This document shows positions 1 to 7,769 of a stretch of DNA of 20,579 bases, one piece after another. This DNA is from GCA-2731375 sp964462145. Lineage in GTDB: Bacteria; Pseudomonadota; Alphaproteobacteria; GCA-2731375. The DNA is taken from NCBI GenBank assembly GCA_964462145.1, contig CAYWYB010000057.1, positions 1-20,579 on the forward strand. Reading direction: 5' to 3'. The notes under the pieces are model-generated. The model was not told the DNA's origin. It made no database searches and saw only the letters and a program-made list of their open reading frames with translations. Every line of letters begins with the position of its first letter. Positions within the stretch are counted from its first letter, which is position 1. The position numbers were made by a program, and so were the translations under genes.

Positions 1-644
1 ACCGGCTGCATCTCGCGATGGGCAAACATCACGGCGCCCAGCATAATGTCCTCGGACAGCTGGTTGGCTTCCGATTCTACCATCATCACGGCATCCGCGG
101 TACCGGCCACGACCATGTCCAGGTCGCTGTCTTCCATCTCGTCGATGCGCGGGTTCAGGACGTATTCGCCGTTGATGTAACCAACCCGCGCCGCGCTGAT
201 CGGGCCCATGAAGGGGATGCCCGAAAGGGTCAGAGCGGCGGAGGTGCCGACCAGAGCGGCAATGTCGGGATTGTTTTCCAGATCATGGCTCATGGTGGTG
301 CAGATGATCTGGGTCTCGTTGCGGAAGCCGTCCGCGAACAGGGGCCGGATCGGCCGGTCAATCAAGCGTGACGTCAGCGTCTCGTTTTCCGAGGGGCGGC
401 TCTCACGCTTGAAGGAGCCGCCCGGAATTTTGCCGGAGGCATAGGCTTTTTCCACATAGTGGACGGTCAGGGGGAAGAAATCGATGCCCTGGCGCGGCTC
501 GCGCGCGGCAACAGCGGTGCACAGCACGGAGGTCTCGTCATAGGTCACCATTACGGCGCCATCGGACTGGCGCGCGATATGCCCAGTTTCAAGGACCAGC
601 TTGCGCCCGCCCCACATCAATTCCTTGCGATGAATATCAAACAT
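1..644 (-). CDS. pnp: Polynucleotide phosphorylase, N-terminal part (runs off the window)
   Basis: This is the 5' part of the gene (214 codons); the rest lies beyond base 1. The product is the 3'-to-5' phosphorolytic exoribonuclease of the RNA degradosome, which releases nucleoside diphosphates from RNA. The translation begins MFDIHRKELMWGGRKLVLET and continues with the first RNase PH-like domain. Family hallmarks visible are the ETSVLCTAV strand, the DFFPLTV segment, the PGGSFKREGR loop and the RLIDRPIRPLF motif, which bind RNA and phosphate. The ATG at 644 is the conserved family start and follows a purine-rich GAGAAAGAGAG stretch. It lies 319 bp downstream of rpsO, the usual partner. The catalytic second RNase PH domain and the KH and S1 domains would be outside the window, so integrity of the whole gene cannot be judged. 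Identification is very secure. Confidence 0.97.
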   Translation of the reverse strand, partial: MFDIHRKELMWGGRKLVLETGHIARQSDGAVMVTYDETSVLCTAVAAREPRQGIDFFPLTVHYVEKAYASGKIPGGSFKRESRPSENETLTSRLIDRPIRPLFADGFRNETQIICTTMSHDLENNPDIAALVGTSAALTLSGIPFMGPISAARVGYINGEYVLNPRIDEMEDSDLDMVVAGTADAVMMVESEANQLSEDIMLGAVMFAHREMQP

Positions 645-704
645 CTTCGTTCTCTCTTTCTCAGCCGCCATGCCTTCTTACCTAACTATCCGGCGCCATC
701 GCCG

Positions 705-732
705 GTTAAAACATGGCTTCGCTTACATTCAA
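705..732 (-). promoter_or_regulatory. Possible sigma-70-type promoter for pnp
   Basis: On the minus strand TTGAAT (732-727) is followed after 16 bases by TTTAAC (710-705), each matching the consensus hexamers at four of six positions. Transcription would begin near 698, about 54 bases before the pnp ATG. This would give pnp a transcript independent of rpsO. The match is weak and could be chance. Confidence 0.28.
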
Positions 733-772
733 TTTGCTTGCCATAATCCCGAATGAATCATGGCCATCGTCT

Positions 773-797
773 GAGCACATTCAATTTGAATGTGCTC
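773..797. repeat. 25-bp palindrome, 12-bp arms
   Basis: The arms GAGCACATTCAA (773-784) and TTGAATGTGCTC (786-797) are exact reverse complements around a single central T. As RNA the stem would lose its central pairs to make a loop. Its ends (GAGCA and TGCTC) are shared with the longer palindrome at 812-870. On the minus strand no U-tract follows, so it does not look like an intrinsic terminator. It may be an RNase III target, a protein operator or a member of a short genomic repeat family. Confidence 0.8.
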
Positions 798-811
798 CGA
801 GTCTTAAAGTA

Positions 812-870
812 GAGCAATTGAACCAATGCCTTGCGTCGCAATTGCGACTCCAATTCATTGAAAATTGCTC
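812..870. repeat. 59-bp nested imperfect palindrome
   Basis: The outer arms GAGCAATT (812-819) and AATTGCTC (863-870) enclose a second pair CAATG (824-828) and CATTG (856-860). These enclose TTG (831-833) and CAA (851-853), and at the centre is the perfect 14-bp palindrome GTCGCAATTGCGAC (835-848). Small asymmetric bulges separate the segments. A transcript through it would form a long rod-like stem, a typical RNase III substrate shape. No U-tract follows on the minus strand. Confidence 0.75.
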
Positions 871-898
871 CTTATCCCGGTACAGGTAGCACCGAACT

Positions 899-938
899 CT
901 GCGTTGTCCTTCGGACAGCACAGGGATCATTTTTGATC
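899..938 (-). other. Two tandem small hairpins downstream of rpsO
   Basis: On the minus strand the first hairpin has arms GATCA and TGATC (938-925) around AAAA. The second (923-899) pairs CTGTGC-TGTCC with GGACA-ACGCAG around a GAA loop, with one mismatch and one G-U pair. They begin 26 bases after the rpsO stop codon. They could protect the rpsO 3' end or weakly pause transcription. The lack of a U-run argues against a strong intrinsic terminator. Confidence 0.45.
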
Positions 939-963
939 AGACTTGGTTTGCCTGCTGACAATA

Positions 964-1233
964 CTAACGGCGCAGGCCCAGCCGCTTGATCAGAGCGTCA
1001 TACCGCGTCTGATCCTTGCGTTTCAGATAATCCAACAAGCGCCGCCGCCGGCTGACCATTTTCAGCAGGCCACGTCGGGAGTGGTTATCCTTTTTATGTT
1101 CCTTGAAATGATCGGTCAGGGTCACGATCCGGGAGGTCAGAATTGCCACTTGCACTTCCGGTGAACCGGTATCGCTGTCGGATTGCTTAAATTCGCCAAT
1201 CAATTCGGTCTTGCGTTCGGCCGTAATCGACAT
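964..1233 (-). CDS. rpsO: 30S ribosomal protein S15
   Basis: This 89-residue protein is the normal length for S15, which binds the central domain of 16S rRNA and helps form an intersubunit bridge. The signature is clear: MSITAERKTELIGEF at the N-terminus, the DTGSPEVQVAILTSRI segment, HKKDNHSRRGLL and the basic VSRRRRLLDYLK helix, ending LIKRLGLRR. The ATG at 1233 is preceded by AGGAG about 7 bases upstream. It lies 26 bp after truB, so it is very probably co-transcribed from the rimP-nusA-infB operon. In E. coli S15 autoregulates its own translation; I do not see a recognisable operator here, though the short truB-rpsO gap could hold part of one. Confidence 0.98.
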   Translation of the reverse strand: MSITAERKTELIGEFKQSDSDTGSPEVQVAILTSRIVTLTDHFKEHKKDNHSRRGLLKMVSRRRRLLDYLKRKDQTRYDALIKRLGLRR

Positions 1234-1259
1234 CGAAATCTCCTATTCGTATAAAAGTC

Positions 1260-2156
1260 TTACAGATTAAAAACACGAACCGGGCGGACTTCACCGGCAT
1301 GAATTTCGGCCAGTGCTACCGGCCTGCCGTCTGTCGTCGCGTATACGGTTCCCTCGACGCTATGCGGAACCCGGATGGCCTGTCCAAAACGTAGACGTTC
1401 AGCCTCCGGACCAGTCACGGCCAGCGCCGGGATGTCGGCCAGCGCAGCCTCGACCGGCAAAAGCAGGTCGTCGAGCGCCTCCTTATGCCCCATGTCCTCA
1501 AGTTTATCCAGCGAAATCGCCATGCTTTCGTCGAAGTCTCCAACCCGGGTTCGGCGCAGTTCACTGACGTGACCACGGCACCCCAGAACGCGGCCCAGGT
1601 CACGGGCAACGCCGCGCACATAGGCGCCCTTGCCGCAGATCATTTCCAGCACCGCATGATCGGCGTCGGGACAGCTAAGAAGATGCAGTTCATCGATCCG
1701 GATCAAGCGGGCGGCCAGTTCCGGGGCCTCGCCGCCGCGGGCCAGATCATAGGCCCGCGCCCCATTTACTTTGATGGCGGAATACGCGGGGGGCACCTGT
1801 TCGATATCGCCGGTAAATTGCGGCAGCGCGGCTTCGATCTGCGCTGCCGTTGGACGCTCGCTGCTGGTCGCGGTCACCGCGCCTTCGGCATCGTCGGTAT
1901 CGCGCTCCTCACCCCAACGGATGGTGAAGCGATAGGCCTTGGCGCCATCCATCGCCATCGCCACGACCTTCGTCGCTTCACCCATGGCAATGGGCAGAAT
2001 ACCGCTGGCCAAGGGATCCAGGGTGCCCGCATGACCGGCCTTGGCGGCATCGAAGGCGCGCCGTATCTTGCCCACCGCTTGCGTCGAGGTCATGCCGAGG
2101 GGTTTGTCGAGGATAAACCAGCCATGCACCGGCCGGCCGCGCCGCTTACGCCCCAT
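1260..2156 (-). CDS. truB: tRNA pseudouridine-55 synthase
   Basis: TruB isomerises U55 in the T-loop of tRNAs to pseudouridine and also acts as a tRNA chaperone. From the start used here (ATG at 2156, MGRKRRGRPVHGWFILDKPL) the protein has 298 residues, normal for the family. The catalytic motif GHAGTLDPLASG carries the nucleophilic aspartate at about residue 47, followed by ATKVV and later YSAIKVNGARAYDLAR and CGKGAYVRGVARDLG. The C-terminal part resembles the TruB C-terminal/PUA-like region. The frame is open further upstream to 2291, but that part overlaps rbfA and does not resemble TruB. With the ATG at 2156 the gene overlaps the rbfA stop by 11 bp, indicating translational coupling; GGAAG lies 9 bases upstream. 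Confidence 0.96.
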   Translation of the reverse strand: MGRKRRGRPVHGWFILDKPLGMTSTQAVGKIRRAFDAAKAGHAGTLDPLASGILPIAMGEATKVVAMAMDGAKAYRFTIRWGEERDTDDAEGAVTATSSERPTAAQIEAALPQFTGDIEQVPPAYSAIKVNGARAYDLARGGEAPELAARLIRIDELHLLSCPDADHAVLEMICGKGAYVRGVARDLGRVLGCRGHVSELRRTRVGDFDESMAISLDKLEDMGHKEALDDLLLPVEAALADIPALAVTGPEAERLRFGQAIRVPHSVEGTVYATTDGRPVALAEIHAGEVRPVRVFNL

Positions 2157-2655
2157 CGCCGCCATCTTCCGAAATTCGCGAAGCCTCCTCCGCGCCGGTA
2201 TCGAGGCCCGAATTAAGATCCGCATCAAGATCCCCATTGAGATCTGGCGCCACATCATCGCGCCGCAACAGGCTATCGATGTGGGAGGCATTGTCGAAAC
2301 TTCCGTCGATCCGAAAATGCAGGCGCGGCGCGAACTTCAAGCTGACCCGCTTGGCCACCTGTCCGCCCAGCCAGGGGCCGACTCGGTGCAGTGCCTTCAG
2401 TATCTTGTCCGTATCCTTGCCGCCGAGCGGCATGATGTAGCAGGTGGCCTGACGCAGATCCGGGCTCAGGGCGACCTCGGTCACCGTGATGGCGACACCG
2501 GCCAGATCTTCGTGATGGATCTCTTCACGGGTGAGAACTTCCGCCACCGCATGGCGGACCAGTTCGCCGGCGCGCAATTGACGTTGTGACGGCCCACGCG
2601 CCCCACGCGCCATTTGCCGGGAACCCTTATGCCCGGAATCGCGATGCTTCGCCAT
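2146..2655 (-). CDS. rbfA: 30S ribosome-binding factor A
   Basis: RbfA binds the immature 30S subunit and assists 16S rRNA 5'-end processing and late assembly, especially in the cold. The 169-residue product has the KH-like core: SQRQLRAGELVRHAVAEVL, the ITVTEVALSPDLRQATCYIMPLGG strand-turn, then LGGQVAKRVSLKFAPRLHFRIDGSFDNASHI (here shown in two parts: LGGQVAKRVSLKFAPRL and HFRIDGSFDNASHI), ending in the IDSLLRRDD motif. An acidic low-complexity tail of about 35 residues follows, an extension common in alphaproteobacteria. The ATG at 2655 has AAGG about 8 bases upstream. It follows infB by 56 bp and overlaps truB by 11 bp, so it sits inside the operon. A downstream ATG at 2613 is a less likely alternative start. 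Confidence 0.95.
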   Translation of the reverse strand: MAKHRDSGHKGSRQMARGARGPSQRQLRAGELVRHAVAEVLTREEIHHEDLAGVAITVTEVALSPDLRQATCYIMPLGGKDTDKILKALHRVGPWLGGQVAKRVSLKFAPRLHFRIDGSFDNASHIDSLLRRDDVAPDLNGDLDADLNSGLDTGAEEASRISEDGGDGA

Positions 2656-2711
2656 TTTCTCGCCTTATGCCAAATTCAGCCGCAGGAAACACCCTTGCGG
2701 ATAGCGCCCAA

Positions 2712-5408
2712 TTAAAGCGACCGCTCGACTTCCTCGACCTCGAAGAATTCAATCTGGTCGCCGGCTTGAATGTCCTGGTAATTCTCCAGCGCGACGCCGC
2801 ATTCGTTGCCCTCGCGGACCTCGTTGGCATCGTCCTTGAACCGTTTCAGGGATTTTAGGCTGCCGGTGTGGATGACCACATCGTCGCGCAACAAGCGTAT
2901 TTTTGCCTGACGACGGGCCAGGCCACTACTAACCCGGCAACCGGCGATCTTGCCGATTTTGGAAACATTGAAGACTTCCTGTACCAGGGCGCCGCCAATT
3001 ATGGTCTCGCGGATCTCCGGCGCCAGCAGGCCGCTCATGGCCTTGCGCAAGTCGTCCACCAACTCGTAAATAATCGAATGATAGCGGATTTCGACATTTT
3101 CCTGGCGCGCCATTTCCTGCGCCTGAGGGTTGGCCCGCACGTTAAAGCCGATGACCACGGCGTTCGAGGCCCGGGCCAGATCGATATCCGATTCCGTGAT
3201 GCCGCCGACGCCGCCGTGCAGCACCCTGGCCGCAACTTCGTCGTTGCCCAAATTGTCCACCGCCGAGGTGATTGCTTCGAGAGAGCCGCGCACATCGGCT
3301 TTGAACAGCAGCGGGAATTCTTTCGTCTCGCTGTCCTGCATGTTGGAGAACATTTGCTCGAGAGAACCGCGCGCACCGGCGGCGGCGCGGCGTTCCCGCT
3401 CCATCCGTTGACGGTATTCAGCGACTTCGCGGGCCCGCGCTTCGTTCTCGACCACATTGAACTCGTCACCGGCGTCCGGCGCCCCGTTCAGGCCCAGAAC
3501 CTCAACCGGCATGGAGGGGCCGGCCGTCTCGACGTTGTTGCCATGACTGTCCAGCATCGCCCGCACCCGGCCCCATTGCGAGCCGGCGACGAAGATATCG
3601 CCGACCCTGAGGGTGCCGCGCTGGACCAGCACGGTCGCCACGGCACCGTGGCCGCGGTCCAGTTGCGCCTCGACCACCACACCTTCGGCGTCGCGGTTCG
3701 GATTGGCCTGCAATTCCAGGAATTCAGCCCGTAGCTGGATTATTTCCTCCAGACCGTCCAGGTTCTGCTTTTTCATCGCGGAAACCTCGACGATCTGAAC
3801 ATCGCCGCCCATTTCCTCGGGGATGACTTCGTACTGCAGCAGTTCCTGCTTGATCTTGTTCGGATTGGCGTCGGGCAAATCCATTTTGTTGACCGCCACG
3901 ATCAGCGGTACTTCCGCCGCCTTGGCGTGGTTGATTGCCTCAATTGTCTGGGGCATGACGCCGTCATCGGCGGCCACGACCAAAATTACCAGATCCGTGA
4001 CATCGGCGCCGCGGGCACGCATGGCGGTAAAGGCCGCATGGCCCGGCGTATCAATGAAGGTGATCTTGGCGCCGGCCGGCGTTGTCACCTGATAGGCGCC
4101 AATATGCTGGGTAATGCCGCCCGCCTCGCCAGCGGCCACATCAGAGGCGCGGATCGCATCCAGCAACGAAGTCTTGCCGTGGTCCACATGGCCCATGACC
4201 GTGACAACCGGGGGACGGGTGACCAGATCGCCTTCGTCATCCGTTTCGCCCTTGAGGCCGATTTCGACATCCGCCTCGGACACCCGGCGCAATTTGTGGC
4301 CGAATTCAGCCACCACCAATTCGGCGGTGTCCGCATCAATGGTCTGGTTGACCGTGGCCATGACGCCAAGACCCATCAGCGAGCGCACCACATCCACGCC
4401 GCGCTCGGCCATTCTGTTGGCTAATTCCTGAACCGTAATGGTTTCCGGCACCACTACCTCGCGCAGGATTTTGCCCTGGCTCTCGCCACTGTCGGCGGCC
4501 ATTTGTTTCCGCCGCTCCCGCTCCCTGCGGATGGAAGCCAGGCTGCGGACCCGTTCCTCGCGGTCGGCCAATGCCTCGGTGACCGTAATCCGGCCCGACC
4601 GGCGCCTCGGTTCAGTACGGGCGCGGGGTTGTTGCTTGGGCCGTTCCACGGGCCGGCGCTCGGGCCGCCGGGTGGTTTCTTTACCCTCATCGCCCGGCTG
4701 CCCCCGCCGGGGCGCCGTCGGGTCCGCGGCGGCGGCACTGCTGGCATCGGCTTCGGCATTTGCCTTGGCCTCTTTTTCCTGCAGCTTGCGGGCGGCCTCT
4801 TCCTCGGCCTTGCGGCGGGCATCTTCCTCGGTTTTTTTCCGGGCTTCCTCGTCGAGGCGCCGGGTTTCAGCGGCTTCCCGCTCAGTCGCCAATCTGGCGG
4901 CTTCCTCGGCCTGGCGCCGGGCATTTTCCTCGGCCCTGGCACGGGCCGCCTGATCGGCGGCCTGAGCGTTTTCCAAGGCCCGGGCCCGTGCAGATTTCTC
5001 TTCGGTCGACAAGGTCTTCAAGACATGCCGGGTACGCCCAGCGCCGGCCTTGGCCTGTCCGTCGGTTTTTGGCGCCGGCGCTTCCGCTGTGGTGGTGCTT
5101 TGCGCCGGTTGGGCTTCGGCTACCGGCTCGACAGCCGGTGTCGCCTCGGCAGCCGGGGCCGGAGTCGCGGGCGCGGCGGATTCGGCCGTACTGGCCGCAG
5201 TCTGCGTGCCGGCAGCGCTGCTTTGGCTACCGCGCGCGGGCGCACGCCGGCGCCGCACCTCGACCTTAACGGTCTTGCGTCCGCCGCCCATGCCCCCACG
5301 TGATGGGGCCGCGCCGCCCTCGCCCGGTTTGCGAAGGCTAAGAGGCTCTCCGCCGCCAAGGCTCAGGGTTTTCTTCTTACCCGTATCACTCACGTCGTCT
5401 TGTCCCAT
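2712..5408 (-). CDS. infB: Translation initiation factor IF-2
   Basis: IF-2 is the GTPase that recruits formyl-methionyl-tRNA to the 30S subunit and promotes subunit joining. The 898-residue protein starts with the conserved DTGKKKTLSLGGG box. A long Ala/Pro/Glu/Arg low-complexity region follows, with a charged coiled-coil-like stretch at about residues 130-215. An IF2_N module (VQELANRMAERGVDVVRSLM) then precedes the G domain. The G domain shows G1 GHVDHGKT (406-413), G3 DTPGH (453-457), G4 NKMD (507-510) and a G5 SAM motif near 543. Domains II-IV follow to the C-terminus. Two starts compete: the ATG at 5408 (poor Shine-Dalgarno spacing) and the GTG at 5393, which would give the more typical M-SDTGKKKTL start. 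It follows ylxR by 100 bp in the nusA operon. Confidence 0.97.
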   Translation of the reverse strand: MGQDDVSDTGKKKTLSLGGGEPLSLRKPGEGGAAPSRGGMGGGRKTVKVEVRRRRAPARGSQSSAAGTQTAASTAESAAPATPAPAAEATPAVEPVAEAQPAQSTTTAEAPAPKTDGQAKAGAGRTRHVLKTLSTEEKSARARALENAQAADQAARARAEENARRQAEEAARLATEREAAETRRLDEEARKKTEEDARRKAEEEAARKLQEKEAKANAEADASSAAAADPTAPRRGQPGDEGKETTRRPERRPVERPKQQPRARTEPRRRSGRITVTEALADREERVRSLASIRRERERRKQMAADSGESQGKILREVVVPETITVQELANRMAERGVDVVRSLMGLGVMATVNQTIDADTAELVVAEFGHKLRRVSEADVEIGLKGETDDEGDLVTRPPVVTVMGHVDHGKTSLLDAIRASDVAAGEAGGITQHIGAYQVTTPAGAKITFIDTPGHAAFTAMRARGADVTDLVILVVAADDGVMPQTIEAINHAKAAEVPLIVAVNKMDLPDANPNKIKQELLQYEVIPEEMGGDVQIVEVSAMKKQNLDGLEEIIQLRAEFLELQANPNRDAEGVVVEAQLDRGHGAVATVLVQRGTLRVGDIFVAGSQWGRVRAMLDSHGNNVETAGPSMPVEVLGLNGAPDAGDEFNVVENEARAREVAEYRQRMERERRAAAGARGSLEQMFSNMQDSETKEFPLLFKADVRGSLEAITSAVDNLGNDEVAARVLHGGVGGITESDIDLARASNAVVIGFNVRANPQAQEMARQENVEIRYHSIIYELVDDLRKAMSGLLAPEIRETIIGGALVQEVFNVSKIGKIAGCRVSSGLARRQAKIRLLRDDVVIHTGSLKSLKRFKDDANEVREGNECGVALENYQDIQAGDQIEFFEVEEVERSL

Positions 5409-5482
5409 CTCTTTGTCAAATGGCCATCAACGCCGGCCTAAAACCGTCGCCGATTACACCATACCCGCACAACAAATCGCCC

Positions 5483-5503
5483 CGGCTGGCCCTATGCCAG
5501 CCG
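5483..5503. other. Stem-loop between ylxR and infB
   Basis: Arms CGGCTGGC (5483-5490) and GCCAGCCG (5496-5503) form a perfect 8-bp GC-rich stem with a 5-base loop. It starts 5 bases beyond the ylxR stop on the minus strand, about 75 bases before infB. No U-tract follows. It may be a processing or stability element separating the ylxR and infB parts of the message. Confidence 0.5.
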
Positions 5504-5508
5504 AACGT

Positions 5509-6159
5509 TCAGCCGCGGTAATCCTTCAGCCGGTGGCATTCAGCCAGGAAATGTTCCGCCAGACCACCAACCTTCAACGCAGCATGTACCACATTTTCGC
5601 GGCCCAATGCCAAACTCAATTCTTCAATGCCGAACAGATCAACCACAATACGTCCATCCAGGACACGATCGGGCGCCGCATCGGCAAAGGCAACAGTGCC
5701 GCCGCCCAGCAATTTTTCCCGGCCCTTGAGGGAGGCATCATGGGCTGAAATGGCAATCGCCGCCTTGTCCGTCGCCAGCAATGCCCGCACCTTTTCATAG
5801 CCCAGGGTCAATTGGCCGGCCCGTTTCGCCAGGCCCAGAAGGGCCAAGGCCCGCTGGCGCATAAGGGCCTCCACCTGATCCGGCAGGTCATCCGCCACCA
5901 CGACCGCCCGTTTGGCGGCGCGGGCGAACAAACGCTTTTTTACCGCCCGGTCAAGCAACTCCCGGCGTCCACCGACCCAGATGCCCCGGCCCGGCAACTC
6001 GCGGCCAAGATCGGCGCAAATGCCGCCGTCCGGCCCAACCACGAACCGCAGCAAATTGTCCATCGGCACAGACGCGCCCGTGGCAATACAGCGTCGTTCC
6101 GGCGCGTCGACCGTCTGGGCGCCGTCCACTGTCATGGCTGTTGCTGCTGTACTGCCCAT
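5509..6159 (-). CDS. YlxR-type RNA-binding protein fused to an L7Ae-like domain
   Basis: The 216-residue protein combines two small RNA-binding modules. Residues about 20-95 are the YlxR (DUF448) domain, with ERRCIATGA (the family's RRC motif), LLRFV, LPGRGIWV in place of the usual GRGAYV, and the basic KKRLFARAAKR helix. Residues about 105-200 look like a ribosomal L7Ae-type fold (LLGLAKRAGQLTLGYEKV, then an IAISAHDAS strand and LGRENVVHAALKVGGL). The fusion is usual in alphaproteobacteria, whereas Firmicutes encode YlxR and YlxQ separately. The biochemical role is poorly defined; a role in RNase P or nucleoid-associated function has been proposed for YlxR in other bacteria. It lies 11 bp after nusA, between nusA and infB as in many genomes. 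No clear Shine-Dalgarno precedes the ATG, suggesting coupling to nusA. Confidence 0.9.
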   Translation of the reverse strand: MGSTAATAMTVDGAQTVDAPERRCIATGASVPMDNLLRFVVGPDGGICADLGRELPGRGIWVGGRRELLDRAVKKRLFARAAKRAVVVADDLPDQVEALMRQRALALLGLAKRAGQLTLGYEKVRALLATDKAAIAISAHDASLKGREKLLGGGTVAFADAAPDRVLDGRIVVDLFGIEELSLALGRENVVHAALKVGGLAEHFLAECHRLKDYRG

Positions 6160-6170
6160 TTCGACTGCTT

Positions 6171-7769
6171 TCAGGCCCCAGACTCTTCTGCTGCTTCTTC
6201 CGCCGCGTCCGCCTCATCGGCGCTGGCGGCTTCGGGCTGATCTTCGTCCTCGAACCAATGGGCCCGCGCCGCCATGATCATGGCCGAAGCCGTCTCTTCA
6301 TCAAGGTCGAATTCACGCAACAGGCCATCGCCCGGATCAACCAGTTCATCGGTCGCCAGTTCGGCGAAATCATCCAGCTCCTTAATGCCATTTTCGCCCA
6401 GGGTAACCAGCATGCCCGGTGTCAGCCCTTCCAGCGCGGCCAGCTCTTCGGTGACGCCAAGCTCCGCGCGTTGTTCGTCGAACTCCGCGTCGCGGGCTTC
6501 CAGATAGTCGGTGGCGCGCTGTTGCAAGGCCGCCGCCAGGTCTTCATCGAAACCCTCCAGCGTGGCCAGCTCTTCCTGTTCCACAAAGGCAACTTCCTCC
6601 ACCGAATTAAAGCCTTCGGTGGCCAGCAGTTGCGCCATCATTTCGTCAATGACCAAGGCATTCATGAACAGCTCGCTGCGCTGACGCAGTTCTTCCTGAC
6701 GGCGTTCGGATTCTTCTTCCTCGGTCAGAATGTCGATTTCCCAGCCGGTCAATTGTGAGGCCAAGCGCACGTTCTGACCGCGCCGGCCGATGGCCAGGCT
6801 CAACATTTCGTCCGGCACCACCACTTCGAACTTCTGCGCATCCTCGTCCATCACCACCTTGACCACGTCGGCGGGTGCCAGGCCGTTGACCAGAAAAGCC
6901 GCCGGATCGGGGATCCACTGGATGATATCGATTTTTTCGCCCTGCAATTCGTTGACCACCGCCTGTACCCGGCTACCCCGCATGCCGACACAGGCGCCGA
7001 CGGGATCAATGCTGGTATCGTTTGAGACCACGGCGATCTTGGCCCGGCTGCCCGGGTCGCGGGCGACGGCCTTGATTTCGATAATGCCGTCGTAGATTTC
7101 CGGCACTTCCTGGGTAAACAACTTCGCCATGAATTGCGGATGGGTGCGGGAGAGAAAAATCTGCGGTCCGCGCTGTTCCTGGCGCACGTCGTAAATATAG
7201 GCCCGGATCCGGTCGCCCTGGCGCAGGCTTTCCCTGGGCAACGCCTCGTCCCGGCGCACGATGGCTTCGGCCCGGCCCAGATCGACCAGCACATTGCCGT
7301 ATTCGACCCGCTTGACGACGCCATTGACCACTTCGCCAATGCGGTCCTTGTATTCTTCGTATTGCCGTTCGCGCTCCGCCTCACGCACCTTTTGCACGAT
7401 GACCTGTTTGGCGGTCTGTGTGGCGATCCGGCCAAAATCGATCGGCGGCAGCGCTTCCGAGATCAGATCGCCGACCCTGGCATCCGGGTTGCGGCCCAGG
7501 GCCTCGGTAAGGCGGATTTCCGTGGCCGGGTTTTCCACTTCCTCGACAACATCCAGCAGCCGGGAGAGACCTATATTGCCGGTCTTGCGGTCAATTTCAG
7601 CACGGATTTCGTTTTCCATGCCGTATTTCGAACGTGCCGCCTTTTGGATTGCCTCTTCCATCGCCACGACGACGATTTCCGCATCAATCGACTTTTCCCG
7701 CGCAACCGCGTCGGCAATCTGCAACAGCTCCAACCGGTTGGCGCCTACGACTGTTTGTGCATCGGCCAT
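6171..7769 (-). CDS. nusA: Transcription termination/antitermination factor NusA
   Basis: NusA binds RNA polymerase and nascent RNA, modulating pausing, intrinsic termination and rRNA antitermination. The 532-residue protein has the expected order. The N-terminal RNAP-binding domain is at 1-135 (ELLQIADAVAREKSIDAEIV). The S1 domain is at about 140-205 (GEVVNGVVKRVEYGNVLVDL), KH1 at about 235-300 (DPVGACVGMRGSRVQAVVNEL) and KH2 at about 305-350 (LAIGRRGQNVRLASQLTGW). Two C-terminal acidic helix-hairpin-helix repeats span about 365-505, and an Asp/Glu/Ala tail ends the protein. It starts one base inside the rimP stop codon (TAATG arrangement), the classical rimP-nusA coupling. In E. coli NusA represses its own operon through leader terminators; a candidate leader terminator is present here upstream of rimP. 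Confidence 0.98.
   Translation of the reverse strand: MADAQTVVGANRLELLQIADAVAREKSIDAEIVVVAMEEAIQKAARSKYGMENEIRAEIDRKTGNIGLSRLLDVVEEVENPATEIRLTEALGRNPDARVGDLISEALPPIDFGRIATQTAKQVIVQKVREAERERQYEEYKDRIGEVVNGVVKRVEYGNVLVDLGRAEAIVRRDEALPRESLRQGDRIRAYIYDVRQEQRGPQIFLSRTHPQFMAKLFTQEVPEIYDGIIEIKAVARDPGSRAKIAVVSNDTSIDPVGACVGMRGSRVQAVVNELQGEKIDIIQWIPDPAAFLVNGLAPADVVKVVMDEDAQKFEVVVPDEMLSLAIGRRGQNVRLASQLTGWEIDILTEEEESERRQEELRQRSELFMNALVIDEMMAQLLATEGFNSVEEVAFVEQEELATLEGFDEDLAAALQQRATDYLEARDAEFDEQRAELGVTEELAALEGLTPGMLVTLGENGIKELDDFAELATDELVDPGDGLLREFDLDEETASAMIMAARAHWFEDEDQPEAASADEADAAEEAAEESGA

Larger units (their letters stand above)
645..963. other. rpsO-pnp intergenic spacer, 319 bp, rich in inverted repeats
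   Basis: No credible gene lies here. The stretch contains, from the rpsO side toward pnp: two adjacent small hairpins (899-938), a long nested palindrome (812-870), a 25-bp near-perfect palindrome (773-797), a possible promoter (705-732) and a GC-rich 6-bp hairpin (690-705; arms CCGGCG and CGCCGG, loop of 4). None is followed by a convincing U-tract on the minus strand. In enterobacteria the rpsO-pnp spacer carries a terminator and RNase III sites used for PNPase autoregulation, so the location suggests RNA processing, but that role is inferred here. Confidence 0.7.

Noticed and set aside
645..963. A CRISPR array or tRNA in the rpsO-pnp spacer
   Set aside because: The repeats are inverted rather than regularly spaced direct repeats, and no cloverleaf or CCA-adjacent acceptor stem can be drawn.
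1485..2216. A 243-codon plus-strand open frame opposite truB
   Set aside because: Antisense shadow of truB and the end of rbfA; no family resemblance.
4503..5303. A 266-codon plus-strand open frame opposite the infB N-terminus
   Set aside because: Glycine/phenylalanine/leucine low complexity is the complement of the Ala/Glu/Arg-rich IF-2 linker; not a gene.
5050..5748. A 232-codon plus-strand frame spanning infB, the spacer and ylxR
   Set aside because: It crosses two well-supported minus-strand genes and shows no domain or ribosome-binding site.
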